In this document: positions 10,719-20,574 of the stretch, piece by piece
How the letters are laid out: each line of letters starts with the position of its first letter
Position numbering within the stretch: the stretch's first letter is position 1
Source: Pyropia yezoensis
Lineage: Eukaryota; Rhodophyta; Bangiophyceae; Bangiales; Bangiaceae
Assembly: GCA_009829735.1 (NCBI GenBank)
Contig: CM020618.1
Location: forward strand, 13,436,568-13,500,567
Length of the DNA stretch: 64,000 bases
Reading direction: 5' to 3'
Made by a program: the position numbers and the translations under genes
The notes under the pieces: generated by a model
What the model was told of the DNA's origin: nothing
Database searches by the model: none
What the model saw: the letters and a program-made list of their open reading frames with translations, nothing else

Positions 10719-11234
10719 ACCCGTGTTTGGTTGAGGCTCGATTGTGTACCCTGGAGAGCGGTGAAGACTTGTGTCGCGGTCAGTGATATTGTGTCCAAAG
10801 TGGCCGATTCTTACACGGAAAAAGCGAGGCCATCTATGAGTTGGGCAGTGTGTACACAGCGCAAAACACACAAGCTCATATCATGCAGGTTGACAAGCCG
10901 TCCAAGGCTCGGCAGCTGGTCTGCTCGTATGTACTGTTTGTACAGAGCAGTACAGTAGTACAGTACATGTACGTACGTTCATAGATTGTCGATTCGAAGC
11001 CTGATCATGCATTTTTAGAACGCCGGGACTGGGGTTACTTTACAAGTAATTTAAGACAATTACGTTTGCTTTAAACTGCTGTCACCGTCGGCGTCACCGC
11101 GTCGTGACGAAGATCGCCGTGTCGCTTGTCCGTACGACAGACTCCCCGGTCGCAGTGTTCTTTCCACAGGGCGTCGATCCTGTGTGTCATTTGTTTGCTG
11201 CTACGTGCACCGTTTTCCCCGTACCCTCGCCATC
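10719..11234. promoter_or_regulatory. Intergenic/promoter region of eEF1B gamma
   Basis: This gap is AT-richer (10780-11090). It includes an alternating GTACAGTAG/TACATGTACGTACG patch at about 10940-10980. No gene is seen. It must hold the UBX 3' end and the eEF1B gamma promoter. Confidence 0.5.
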
Positions 11235-12470
11235 ATGGCGTACACTATGTATACGTACCCGTCGAACCCGCGTGCGGAATGCGCCCTGATCGCCGCCGAG
11301 CTGTCGGGCATCACCGTTGAGGTGCCTGAGTTTGCCCTTGGCAAGGACAACAAGACCGATGAGTTCCTGGCGCTGAACCCGCTCGGCCGTGTGCCGACGC
11401 TCAAGCTCCCCAGCGGTGCTGGCGTGTTTGAGTCCGAGGCCATTGCGCGCTACATGGCGCGGCTGCGTCCCGAGGTGGGCCTGATGGGCGCCACCTTTGC
11501 CGAGTCGACCGCCGTGGACTGCTGGGTGGCACTGGTGTTCGCCGACCTTGCGCCGGCGCTGATGCCACTTGTGTGGGTGCACCTGTTCAACATGAAGTAT
11601 GACGGGAGCGCCGCGATCAAGGCGAAGGCCGCGCTCGACCGCGTCCTCACCACCCTCGACTCGGCGCTGCTCTCCCAGACGTACCTGGTTGGTGAGCGCG
11701 TGACTCTCGCGGACACTGTCATGGTGGCCTTCCTGAACTTGTTCATGACGCACGTGCTGGACGCCAAGGCGCGCGACGCGGTTCCGAACGTCATGCGCTA
11801 CTTCAACACCCTGACCGCTCAGCCGGCATTTGCCAAGGTTCTGGGTGAGGTGAAGCTGTGTGAGACCCCCCTGGCGCCGGCCAAGAAGGAGAAGGCGGCC
11901 AAGAAGGAAGTGGCCAAGCCGGCCGCTGCGGCCGCGCCCGCCGCGGAGGCGGCGGAGCCCAAGAAGCCCAAGTCCAAGGGCCCGTACGACGACCTGCCCA
12001 AGAGCTCCATGGACCTGGACGAGTGGAAGCGTGAGTACTCGAACAACGAGACTCGCGAGGTGGCGCTCCCCTGGCTGTGGAAGAACCTGGACACGGAGGG
12101 GTATTCGCTGTGGCGCTGCGACTACAAGTACAACTCGGAGCTTGAGAAGACGTTTATGTCAGCCAACCTCATCAATGGCTGGTTCCAGCGCTCCGAGCAC
12201 CTCCGCAAGTACATCTTCGGCAACGTGCTTATCTTTGGCGCGTCGGGCCCGCCCGGGTCGGTGCAGATCTCGGGGGTGTGGCTGTTCCGCGGCCAGAACA
12301 TCCCGCCCGAGTGGGACCAGGACGGTAACGACGCCTATTACTATGAGTGGAACAAGCTTGACATCTCCAAGCCGCAGGACAAGGCCCTCGTCGAGGACTA
12401 CTTTGCGTGGGATGGCAAGTTTGAGGGCGGCCCTACCAAGCCGTTCAACCAGGGCAAGACCTACAAGTAG
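11235..12470 (+). CDS. Elongation factor 1B gamma (eEF1B gamma)
   Basis: A 411-residue protein; start ATG 11235 in GCCATCATGG. An N-terminal GST-like thioredoxin fold (1-80, LNPLGRVPTLKLP, SEAIARYMA) is followed by the GST helical domain (85-210), a Lys/Ala/Pro hinge (215-250) and the conserved EF1G domain (about 255-411: LDEWKREYSNN, FMSANLINGWFQR, NVLIFG, PYYYEW-like DAYYYEW). eEF1B gamma is the structural subunit of the exchange-factor complex that reloads eEF1A with GTP in translation; its GST part mediates complex assembly. Full length, single exon, TAG stop. Expected to be strongly expressed. Confidence 0.97.
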   Translation: MAYTMYTYPSNPRAECALIAAELSGITVEVPEFALGKDNKTDEFLALNPLGRVPTLKLPSGAGVFESEAIARYMARLRPEVGLMGATFAESTAVDCWVALVFADLAPALMPLVWVHLFNMKYDGSAAIKAKAALDRVLTTLDSALLSQTYLVGERVTLADTVMVAFLNLFMTHVLDAKARDAVPNVMRYFNTLTAQPAFAKVLGEVKLCETPLAPAKKEKAAKKEVAKPAAAAAPAAEAAEPKKPKSKGPYDDLPKSSMDLDEWKREYSNNETREVALPWLWKNLDTEGYSLWRCDYKYNSELEKTFMSANLINGWFQRSEHLRKYIFGNVLIFGASGPPGSVQISGVWLFRGQNIPPEWDQDGNDAYYYEWNKLDISKPQDKALVEDYFAWDGKFEGGPTKPFNQGKTYK

Positions 12471-13800
12471 ATGTGCGGGACGGTTGCTCCGCGCGGGATG
12501 CGGGCAGCACATTGATGTATCATCACGTGGCTTTCATATAGAGTTGGCTCTGTGACATGGAACATGTTTTTGTTGCTGGGGTCGTTTTTTTGCCCTGTCC
12601 ACGTTGGCACCCCTCTGTTCTGGGGAAAACGCGTGTGGATAACCAGGCTGCGGCGCTCGTCCCATGTATATACAGTACACTGGACAGGGCTCCCGCAGAC
12701 GTGACGAAGCTCCCTCGCCTGCTGATAGGCGCTGACCGTGGCCGCGGTGGAGGTCGAGGGCTGATCGAGGGCTGATCGGAGTATGCACCGTCGTGGCCCC
12801 ACTCACTTCGTCAACACGGACGCTTCGACCGCCACATCTCACCGCTCCTCCCCCATTCTACACTCCCACCACCTGCCACCATCGTGAGGGTGCGCACCCC
12901 AATCGGCCCAGGTTGGACTGGGGCTGTGGACGTGTCTCGTGAGTGCGCGCGACGCCCCGACACTTGTAAACTTATGTATTGAACCATAAAATCATTCTGC
13001 GGCAAACAGAACGGAGTGTGTATGCAAGTTGAATCGCAGTCAAAAGGCGTCCAGCAGGACCGCCACCACGAAAATGAACGGCCTGGGGCAGAGTACCACT
13101 GGGCTGTCAGTGTCTCTCAGCCATTCAAGGGGCCTCCAAGAGCGAGCCAAGGAGGAAACGGCAGGCACCCAGCTGTGTCCCAGACACGTCAACAAGCCAA
13201 ACGCTCACCCGGGATCAGCGCCCCACCCCGCCTCCACCGGCCAGGACCGTCGATTCGTGGGTTTTGAGGTCAGGTCGAGGGTTGACCCAGATCCACGACT
13301 GGCATGGTCCGCCGCCATGATGGTGCACGTGTCAGCCACCCAATCGGCGCGGGCGGCGGCGAGGCCAGCCTCCATCAGCCTCCACCCGCTCGTCCTGTTG
13401 GGCGCGCCGCCCCCCGACCGCTCGCCGCCAACCAGACACACCCAATCTGTGGTTCCATCCCCAAAATCAGCGCCAAACTTTCAATACGAGAGGCACTGTA
13501 CGTGCTCGCTCGAAGCGACGGCTCGGGCGGGACTGTGCGCACGGCACGTTCGGTGAGACAGCCTCCACCGTCCCGCCGCCACCGCCGCGCCGCTATCACC
13601 ACCCCGCCCGCAACGGCAGACCGACAGCTGGGCGGGGACCGTCGACGCCGGCCTGCGTGGTCGCCATCCTCGACCGCCACCGTCACCGCCGCAGCAACCG
13701 CCGCCGCCGCTGCTGCTGCGACCGCTACTGTCATTGCCGCCTTGCCGCCGGCCGCCGCCGCCCCTTACCTTTGCGCCTTGGCGCCCACGTCGGGGGTGCA
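12471..13800. other. Intergenic region before the ABC transporter
   Basis: No conserved frame is seen. The left part (12500-12700) should be the eEF1B gamma 3' UTR. From 13550 to 13800 it becomes GCC-triplet-rich. The transporter frame is open back to 13657 but has no ATG before 13801. Confidence 0.5.
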
Positions 13801-16800
13801 ATGGCGGGCGCGAGTGGCGACGCGGCAGCCCCGTCTGCCGGCGCGCCCTCCCCCTCCCCTACCGCCGACGCTGTCCCCGTTGTCGCTGCCGCCGGCGCCA
13901 CCCCCCCCGCCCCCCTCTCCCCCGCCGCGGCCACCCCGCCTGACGCTCCCAATGGCGGCGACAGGGACGCGGCTGCCGCAGCGGCGGCGGGGTCCCCTCG
14001 GTCTGCCGACCGCGCGCACGCCCGGCTGGCGAGTGGTAAGCGTGTGGAGGCCGAGTTTGCCACCACCCACCCGCTGTCGCCCGAGCTGTCGGCATCCCTG
14101 CCGTCCCGCATCATGCACATGTGGGTGGTTCGGCTGGTGCTCGGCGGCTGGCGGTCACCCCTCACCGACGCGGACCTGTGGGAGCTGGCGCCCCCCGAGC
14201 AGTCGCGCTTCACGTCGGCGACGTTTGCCGCCGCGTGGCGGTCGCGGGCGCACGAGAAAAAGGGGCGGCTGCCCAAGACGGTTTGGACCATCCACCGCTC
14301 CTTCCTGCTGTTCACGGCCGTCCTTAAGGCGGGGGACGTGGCGCTCGGGCAGGTGTCGCCCGTTTTCCTCAACCAGCTGCTCGAGTTTTTGGAGCGGCCG
14401 AACGAGCCGGCCGCCTCGGGGTACGGTTGGGCCATTGCGCTGCTGGTGGCGCCGCTCGTCAAGACCGTTTTTGAAAACGCCTACTTTCTCAAGACGATGC
14501 GCATGGGCATCCGGGTCCGGTCGGCCATCCAGGCCACCCTCTACCGCAAGTCCTTGGCGCTCTCTCCGTCGTCGCGGGCGGGCAAGACCGTCGGTGAGAT
14601 TGTCAACTACATGCAGCTGGACGCGCAGCGGATATCCGACTTTTGCCAGTTCATCCACGTGACGTGGGCGGCCCCCATCCAAGTGATTGTGACCGTCGCG
14701 CTGCTGTACGTGTACATTGGGCCGTCTGCATTTGTGGGGCTGGCCATGGCGGTGGTGACCATCCCCCTCCAGTCTTATCTGGTGAAGAAGCAGGCGGCGC
14801 TGCGGAAGCGGGGGGTGGGCATCACGGACCAGCGGGTCAAGCTGATCAATGAGGTGCTGCAAGGCATCAAGGCGGTCAAGTTTTACGCGTGGGAGAAGCC
14901 GTTTGCGTCGGCCATTGACGAGGTGCGCGAGCGGGAGTTGGCCAACTACCGGGCGGCCATCGTCGTGCGCTCCTGCTTCCTTGTCATTATCATGACGGTG
15001 CCGACGGTGATTGCGGTGGTGACCTTTGCGTTTTACGTGGGGGTCTTTAAGGAGGAGCTGACGCCGTCCAGAGTGTTTACCGGCATTGCGCTGCTGAACC
15101 AGCTGCGGCAGCCGATTATGATGCTGCCGTTTGTGGTTTCTGCGCTCGTCGACGCTCGCGTCGGTGCCAAGCGCGTGGAAGCCTTTCTCGATCTGGACGA
15201 GACGGACGGATACCACCGGCAGGGCGCTGAGAAGGCCCCCAACCAGTCCCTGGCGCGCAACACGGGTGACGTAGACAGCGCCGAGGTGCGATCGTCGCTG
15301 CACTCGCAGCTCCGCAAGGCCGTGTCTGCCGCCGAGGCGGCCCGCCGCGGTCGCCGCCCGGTGTCGGACGCGATGGACCTCATTGGGGAGCTCCCGTCGC
15401 CCATCCCCAAGAGCCTCGTCGACGCAGACGGCGCCACAGGGCGGGGCTCCATCACCGTTGTGGACGGGGAGTTTGCGTGGGACGCGGTGCTTGCTGCCCC
15501 GACCGAGGCGGCCACCACCTCTGCTTCCCCGCTCTCCCGCTTCAAGTGCCTACCGCGTCGGCGGCAACGGGCGGCTGCCGCTGCCACTGGTGGCTCCCCG
15601 GCCGACTTTGCGGTGCCCATTGACGGCGCGTCGCCGGCGGCGGCGGGGCGGCCTGTCCCCGTGTCGACCGACGCTCGTGCTGGGGATGCGGTGGACGGGG
15701 TGGCAGACGCGGCGGCCGCCAGTACGACGACGGTCACTGGGGAAGGGGGCGTTGTGTCGGCCCCGGTGCTTCGGGACGTGAACCTGGTGTGCCAGCCCGG
15801 CAAGGTCACGGCGGTCATTGGGCGGGTTGGGGCGGGCAAGTCTTCGCTCGTCCACGCCCTCCTCGGCGAGATGCGTAAGCGCCGCGGCACCGTGGCCTTG
15901 GAGGGCACCTGCGCGTACGTGGCACAAAACGCGTGGATCTTCAACGGCACCCTCCGGGACAATATCCTCTTCGGCCGTGCCTACGACGCAGAGCTGTATC
16001 AGCGGGCCATTCACTGTTCAGTGCTGGAGACGGACCTGTCGATTCTGCCCTTTGGGGACGCGACCGCCATTGGCGAGAAGGGCATCAACCTGTCGGGGGG
16101 GCAGAAGCAGCGCGTATCGCTGGCACGGGCCATCTATGCTGACGCGGACGTCTACCTATTGGACGACCCGCTGAGCGCGCTCGATGCCCACGTGGGGGCA
16201 GACGTCTTTGAGCGGTGCCTGTCGCCCGCGACGGGCGTCCTCCGGAACCGGACGGTGGTGCTGGTGACCAACCAGCTGCACTTCCTCCCCGAGTGCCACA
16301 GCGTGATTATGCTGGCGGATGGGCGGGTGAAGAACTCGGGTGAGTTCCGCACCCTCCTCCACGAGGATGCCGACTTTCGGTTGCTGATGGAGGAAAACAC
16401 GGGCGCGCGGGACGAGCAGACGCTGTCCGCCTCGCACTCGCGGTCCGTGTCGCGGTCGCGCAAGCGGTCGCAGGCAGCCACCAGCAGCGGTGGCCTCGTC
16501 GTGTCGGGCCCGGGCCGCGCCAGCCGGTCTGCCCACTCCATGTCGATTGAGGCGGCACCCGCGGCGGTGCGGGCGGCGGCGACCGCGGCGGTAGCGTCCA
16601 AGGCTGCCGAAGCCACCCCCCCGACCGGCGGCGCTGGGACGCCTGAAGGCACCACGTCGTCGTCGTCTGGGTCGGTGTCGGGGTCTGGGGCCACGTCTGG
16701 GGCGGTGGAGAAGGCGCCCAAGGAGGACAAGCTGATCACCCTGGAGGAGCGCAAGGTTGGCAACGTCCGCTTTGCGGCCTACTTTGAGTACGCCCGCGCG

Positions 16801-18726
16801 TGCGGGGGCCTCTTCATCTTCACGCTCATTCTGGGCCTGTTTGCATTGGCAACAGCGACCAACGTGCTGAACAACTGGTGGCTGAGCTACTGGTCGCGGC
16901 AATCGCAGCCCGGCTCGACGGTCAGCCATAGCCTTGGCTTTTACCTGGGCATCTACTGTGGGTTGGCGGTCTTGTACGCGGCGCTGACGTTTGTCCGCAG
17001 CGTGTGGTACCTCTTCTCGGCGCTGCAGGCGTCGCGGCGGTTGCAAAAGGGGGCCATCCGGTCGGTCATGCATGCGCCCCTCTCCTTTTTCGATACAACC
17101 CCCATTGGGCGCATTCTGTCGCGCTTTTCGCGCGACACGGACGGTGTGGACGTCCAGCTGCCGCAGTTCTTCCAGCAGATGCTCACAACCGTCTTCCAGT
17201 TGATCGCGTCGTACGTGTACATTGCCGTCATTTTGCCTTGGTTCATTGCCGTGGCCATCCCGATTGGCTTTGGCTACTACGCCCTGCAGCGCTTCTTCAA
17301 CCGCACGTCGCTCGAGCTGAAGCGCCTCGACTCCATCTCCCGGTCGCCCATTTACGCCCACTTTTCCGAGACACTCGGTGGCCTAAGCACCATCCGCGCC
17401 TACGCGCGGGAGGCGGACTTTACCAAGGACAACCTCAACATGGTGGACACCAACGTCCGCGCCTACTTTTGCTACATTGCCGCCAACCGGTGGTTTTCCC
17501 TGTACCTCGAGATTATGGGGTCGATGCTGGTGTTTGCGACCGCCATCCTGGCCGTCGCGGGCCGCGGGAACGTGTGGGCGGGTGACGTGGGGGTGGCGCT
17601 GGTGTACGCGCTGCAGGTGACGGGCATCCTGGGCTTTACGGTCCGGTCCATCACGGAGCTGGCGGGCCAGATGAACTCGGTGGAGCGCCTCGCCTACTAC
17701 GCGTCGGAGTTGCCGCAGGAGGCGCCCCACGAGGCGGGGACGGAGGGCAAGGTGGCGGCCCCGGAGGGGTGGCCAGCGCGGGGCGCGGTGGAGATCAACA
17801 ACCTCAAGCTCCGCTACCGGGAGGGCCTGGACCTTGTCCTCAAGGGCCTCACCATTGACATCAAGGCCGGGGAGCGGGTGGGGGTGGTTGGCCGCACGGG
17901 CGCCGGCAAGAGCTCCCTGATGATTGCGCTGCTGCGGCTGGTGGAGGCTGCCGAAGGCACCATCACGGTGGACGGGGTGGACCTGGCCAGCCTCGGCCTC
18001 AGCACCGTCCGCCGGGGCGTGACCATCATCCCGCAGGATCCGGTGATGTTTAGCGGCACCCTCCGCTTCAACATTGACCCCTTTGAGGAGTTTACCGAGG
18101 CCGAGCTGTGGGCGGCGCTGGAGGCGGCGCACCTCAAGGCGTTTGTCGAAAACTTTGAGGGCGGCCTCAACTCGCGCGTCGCCGAGTATGGGGACAACCT
18201 GTCGGCGGGCCAGCGGCAGCTGGTGTGCCTCGCACGGGCACTGCTGCGCAAGCCGCAGCTCCTCCTCCTGGACGAGGCGTCCTCGTCGCTCGACGTGACG
18301 ACCGACGCGCTGCTGCAGACGACCATCCGCACCGCCCTCCGCGGGTGCACGATTATCACCATTGCGCACCGGCTGTCGACGATTGCCGACTATGACCGGG
18401 TGCTGGTGCTGTCTGACGGGCTGGTCGCGGACTTTGACGCCCCGTCGGTGCTGCTCGCCGCCCGGCCGCCCAGCCTGCTGCGGCAGCTGGTCGATGCGCT
18501 CGGCCCGGCGGGCGCCGCCGCCTTTGAGCGCCTCGTCGCGCTCGCCGACGACAACCGCCGCGCCGGCGGCGGCGACGTGGACAACGTGCGGCGGTTTGTC
18601 GAGCTGGCCGGCGCCGCGGCGGTGCAGGAGGGCGCGGCGGCTGCCGAGGACGACGGGGACTCGGGCGCCGAGGGCGGTGGGGGGGCTCCACCTCCCTCAC
18701 TGGGTGCCCCCACCCCTGTTGCATAA
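13801..18726 (+). CDS. ABC transporter, ABCC/MRP subfamily
   Basis: A 1641-residue full transporter; the first in-frame ATG is 13801. The order is an Ala/Pro-rich cytosolic N-terminus (1-130, no TMD0), TMD1 (about 165-560), NBD1 (about 650-860; Walker A GRVGAGKSS near 674, signature LSGGQKQR near 764, Walker B YLLDDPLSALD), a Ser/Arg linker (870-975, likely phosphorylated), TMD2 (about 985-1300), and NBD2 (Walker A GRTGAGKSS near 1364, LSAGQRQL near 1467, LLLLDEASSSLD). The degenerate NBD1 Walker B (Asp for Glu) with an intact NBD2 Glu is typical of ABCC. Members export glutathione, glucuronide or metal conjugates across plasma or vacuolar membranes. Single exon. The C-terminus is Gly/Pro-rich with no PDZ motif. 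The substrate is unknown. Confidence 0.96.
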   Translation: MAGASGDAAAPSAGAPSPSPTADAVPVVAAAGATPPAPLSPAAATPPDAPNGGDRDAAAAAAAGSPRSADRAHARLASGKRVEAEFATTHPLSPELSASLPSRIMHMWVVRLVLGGWRSPLTDADLWELAPPEQSRFTSATFAAAWRSRAHEKKGRLPKTVWTIHRSFLLFTAVLKAGDVALGQVSPVFLNQLLEFLERPNEPAASGYGWAIALLVAPLVKTVFENAYFLKTMRMGIRVRSAIQATLYRKSLALSPSSRAGKTVGEIVNYMQLDAQRISDFCQFIHVTWAAPIQVIVTVALLYVYIGPSAFVGLAMAVVTIPLQSYLVKKQAALRKRGVGITDQRVKLINEVLQGIKAVKFYAWEKPFASAIDEVRERELANYRAAIVVRSCFLVIIMTVPTVIAVVTFAFYVGVFKEELTPSRVFTGIALLNQLRQPIMMLPFVVSALVDARVGAKRVEAFLDLDETDGYHRQGAEKAPNQSLARNTGDVDSAEVRSSLHSQLRKAVSAAEAARRGRRPVSDAMDLIGELPSPIPKSLVDADGATGRGSITVVDGEFAWDAVLAAPTEAATTSASPLSRFKCLPRRRQRAAAAATGGSPADFAVPIDGASPAAAGRPVPVSTDARAGDAVDGVADAAAASTTTVTGEGGVVSAPVLRDVNLVCQPGKVTAVIGRVGAGKSSLVHALLGEMRKRRGTVALEGTCAYVAQNAWIFNGTLRDNILFGRAYDAELYQRAIHCSVLETDLSILPFGDATAIGEKGINLSGGQKQRVSLARAIYADADVYLLDDPLSALDAHVGADVFERCLSPATGVLRNRTVVLVTNQLHFLPECHSVIMLADGRVKNSGEFRTLLHEDADFRLLMEENTGARDEQTLSASHSRSVSRSRKRSQAATSSGGLVVSGPGRASRSAHSMSIEAAPAAVRAAATAAVASKAAEATPPTGGAGTPEGTTSSSSGSVSGSGATSGAVEKAPKEDKLITLEERKVGNVRFAAYFEYARACGGLFIFTLILGLFALATATNVLNNWWLSYWSRQSQPGSTVSHSLGFYLGIYCGLAVLYAALTFVRSVWYLFSALQASRRLQKGAIRSVMHAPLSFFDTTPIGRILSRFSRDTDGVDVQLPQFFQQMLTTVFQLIASYVYIAVILPWFIAVAIPIGFGYYALQRFFNRTSLELKRLDSISRSPIYAHFSETLGGLSTIRAYAREADFTKDNLNMVDTNVRAYFCYIAANRWFSLYLEIMGSMLVFATAILAVAGRGNVWAGDVGVALVYALQVTGILGFTVRSITELAGQMNSVERLAYYASELPQEAPHEAGTEGKVAAPEGWPARGAVEINNLKLRYREGLDLVLKGLTIDIKAGERVGVVGRTGAGKSSLMIALLRLVEAAEGTITVDGVDLASLGLSTVRRGVTIIPQDPVMFSGTLRFNIDPFEEFTEAELWAALEAAHLKAFVENFEGGLNSRVAEYGDNLSAGQRQLVCLARALLRKPQLLLLDEASSSLDVTTDALLQTTIRTALRGCTIITIAHRLSTIADYDRVLVLSDGLVADFDAPSVLLAARPPSLLRQLVDALGPAGAAAFERLVALADDNRRAGGGDVDNVRRFVELAGAAAVQEGAAAAEDDGDSGAEGGGGAPPPSLGAPTPVA

Positions 18727-19228
18727 TCTTCTTTCTTGGGTCTCCTCCCTTTCGGTTGTGGTGTCCTGACCATTGACTTGTGTGTGTGTTTATTGACCGG
18801 CGCTGTGGTGAGGCGGGCGGGGGATGGGGCGGGTGGGCTTCGTCTCTTTTTATTTTTTTTCTCGCCTCAGGGTTCCCCCCTGTCCCCCCCACTCCACACG
18901 GTCGTGGCGCGGCATGCCGTCGCCGCCGCCAAATGACTCTGTTGACTGCTTTTGTGTGTGAGCGCTGGTGCGTGTCCCCCGTGGCCGCGCCTGCGTCCGT
19001 GTTCAGATGACTACTCATGGGACATTGACATTATGCCTGTATTTACATTGACCCTGCTCTCGCGTTGACCTTGGCCTGCAGCGCGGAAGCATACGCCCGC
19101 CCTGCCCCCGGCTGCCAGCCATCATCCAAAAAATAGACGCGAACCCCTTCACACCCAGGCTGTCCGCCTCCTCCCCCCCCCCCCCACCCTCTCTCCATGC
19201 CCCACGTCCCCCCCCCCCCGCCCCCCCC
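18727..19228. other. Convergent intergenic gap
   Basis: This gap lies between the 3' ends of the ABC transporter and the HAUS1-like gene. It has T-rich and C-rich patches (18848-18862, 19170-19230). No frame is supported. Confidence 0.5.
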
Positions 19229-19561
19229 TCAGCACCGTGCCAGCGCCGCCGCCACCTGCCCGTCCAGGGCGGCCAGCTCCTCCCGCAGCCGCGCCACCTC
19301 TGCCCGCGCGGCCACCACGTCGGGCGGCAGCCCGCCGTACCGCGACACCGCCTCCCGCACGGCCGCAGCGTCGCGGTCGGCCGCGACGGCCGCGTCGCTC
19401 GCCGCCCGCACCGCGTCGTGCGTCAGCCCCCCGCGCATGCCCGCCGCCCGCACCGCCGCCGCCGACGCGGACCGCGCCCGCCCATATTCGGCCGCCTTGG
19501 CACGCAGGCGGGCGGTCGACGCGGCGGCGGCCGCCGCCGCCGCAGCCACCGTCGTTGTCCC

Positions 19562-19593
<32 letters not shown>

Positions 19594-20284
19594 CATCGCC
19601 GTTGCCATTGCCATTTCTGCTGCTGCCGCCGCTGCCGCTGTGGCTGCCCTGCCCGGCGGCAGGCGCCGCGTCGGCCGCGACCGCCGTGGCGGCGGCGGCG
19701 GCGGAGGCGGCGGCGGCGCGGGCAGCGGCCGCCACCGCCGCCGCCGCCGCCGCGTCGTTCACCGCGGCGGTACGGCGGGCGGTGGCGGCGGTGGCGGCCG
19801 CCGCGGCGGTGGCAAGCGCCGCCACCAGCGCGGCCTCGACGCTGTCGCCGCCGCCCGGGGGGCCGACGGCGGGCAGGACGCCCCCGCCGTAACTGTCGGC
19901 TGCGCCCGTGCCGGCGGCGCCCGCCAGGTCGCGGGGGGCGGCCAGCTCCGCCACCGCCAGCGCCCGCGCCAGCCGCCGCACCCGTCGGTGGGCGCCCGGC
20001 GGGAGGCCCGACCCGAGCAGCGACGCGGGCTCCCCCGCCGCCGCCGCGGCGGCCGACGCTGTTGCCGCCGCCGCGCCGGCGGCGGCCACCACCGCCGTGC
20101 ACGCGGCGGCGTGCGCAGCGTCGCGGCGGTACAGGAGGGTGACCGCACGGGCGAGGGCGGGGGGGGTGGTGGCGGCGTCAACGGGGGGGGCGGCGGGAAA
20201 GCCGGGGGGGGTGGCGGCGGTGACCAGCCTGGCTGCCCAGGCGAGGGCGTCGGTGGTGGTGGATGGGGACAGGGGGTCTTCCAT
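19229..20284 (-). CDS. Coiled-coil protein, HAUS1 (augmin)-like
   Basis: A 351-residue protein; the ATG at 20284 (MEDPLSPSTTTDALAW) is preferred over the Pro/Ser-rich upstream extension. It is almost all Ala-rich helix with one Gly/Asn insert (about 210-240). The C-terminus reads SRYGGLPPDVVAARAEV then LREELAALD, matching the end of HAUS1, where a 'LP.p..A...I...k.EL..Le' pattern is kept. The N-terminal 'W...L...tPPgF' with an RD pair also fits. HAUS1 is part of the augmin complex that nucleates spindle microtubules from existing ones. The match is by pattern only; a generic coiled protein is possible. Single exon. Confidence 0.42.
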
Positions 20285-20574
20285 GGGGGGGGGGGAGGGG
20301 CAAAGGGTGAGGATGGGGGAGGGAGACGATGACTGCGACCGCGCCGTGGGGGTGGGAGAGAAAGCGGGCGAGGAGGACACAGCCCTCGAACACCAGGGCT
20401 GGCTGGTCACCTCGCAGACATTGAATTCAAAATTTAAACGTCAACGGCTATGTATGCGCCGTATTTCTACGGGATCGACCCCAAACATCCTGGCTGACCT
20501 CAATTTAGGTCACGGGGCGCTCGTAGTACCTAAAGCTTTAGGGCATGCGTGAACGCGTACGGACACTTCTTCAT
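20285..20574. other. Short gap before the inverted-repeat element
   Basis: This is the promoter side of the HAUS1-like gene, AT-richer from 20410. No frame is supported. Confidence 0.4.

Noticed and set aside
13657-13800. Upstream extension of the ABC transporter frame
   Set aside because: No ATG before 13801, and the added sequence is Arg/His/Cys-rich, unlike a transporter N-terminus.
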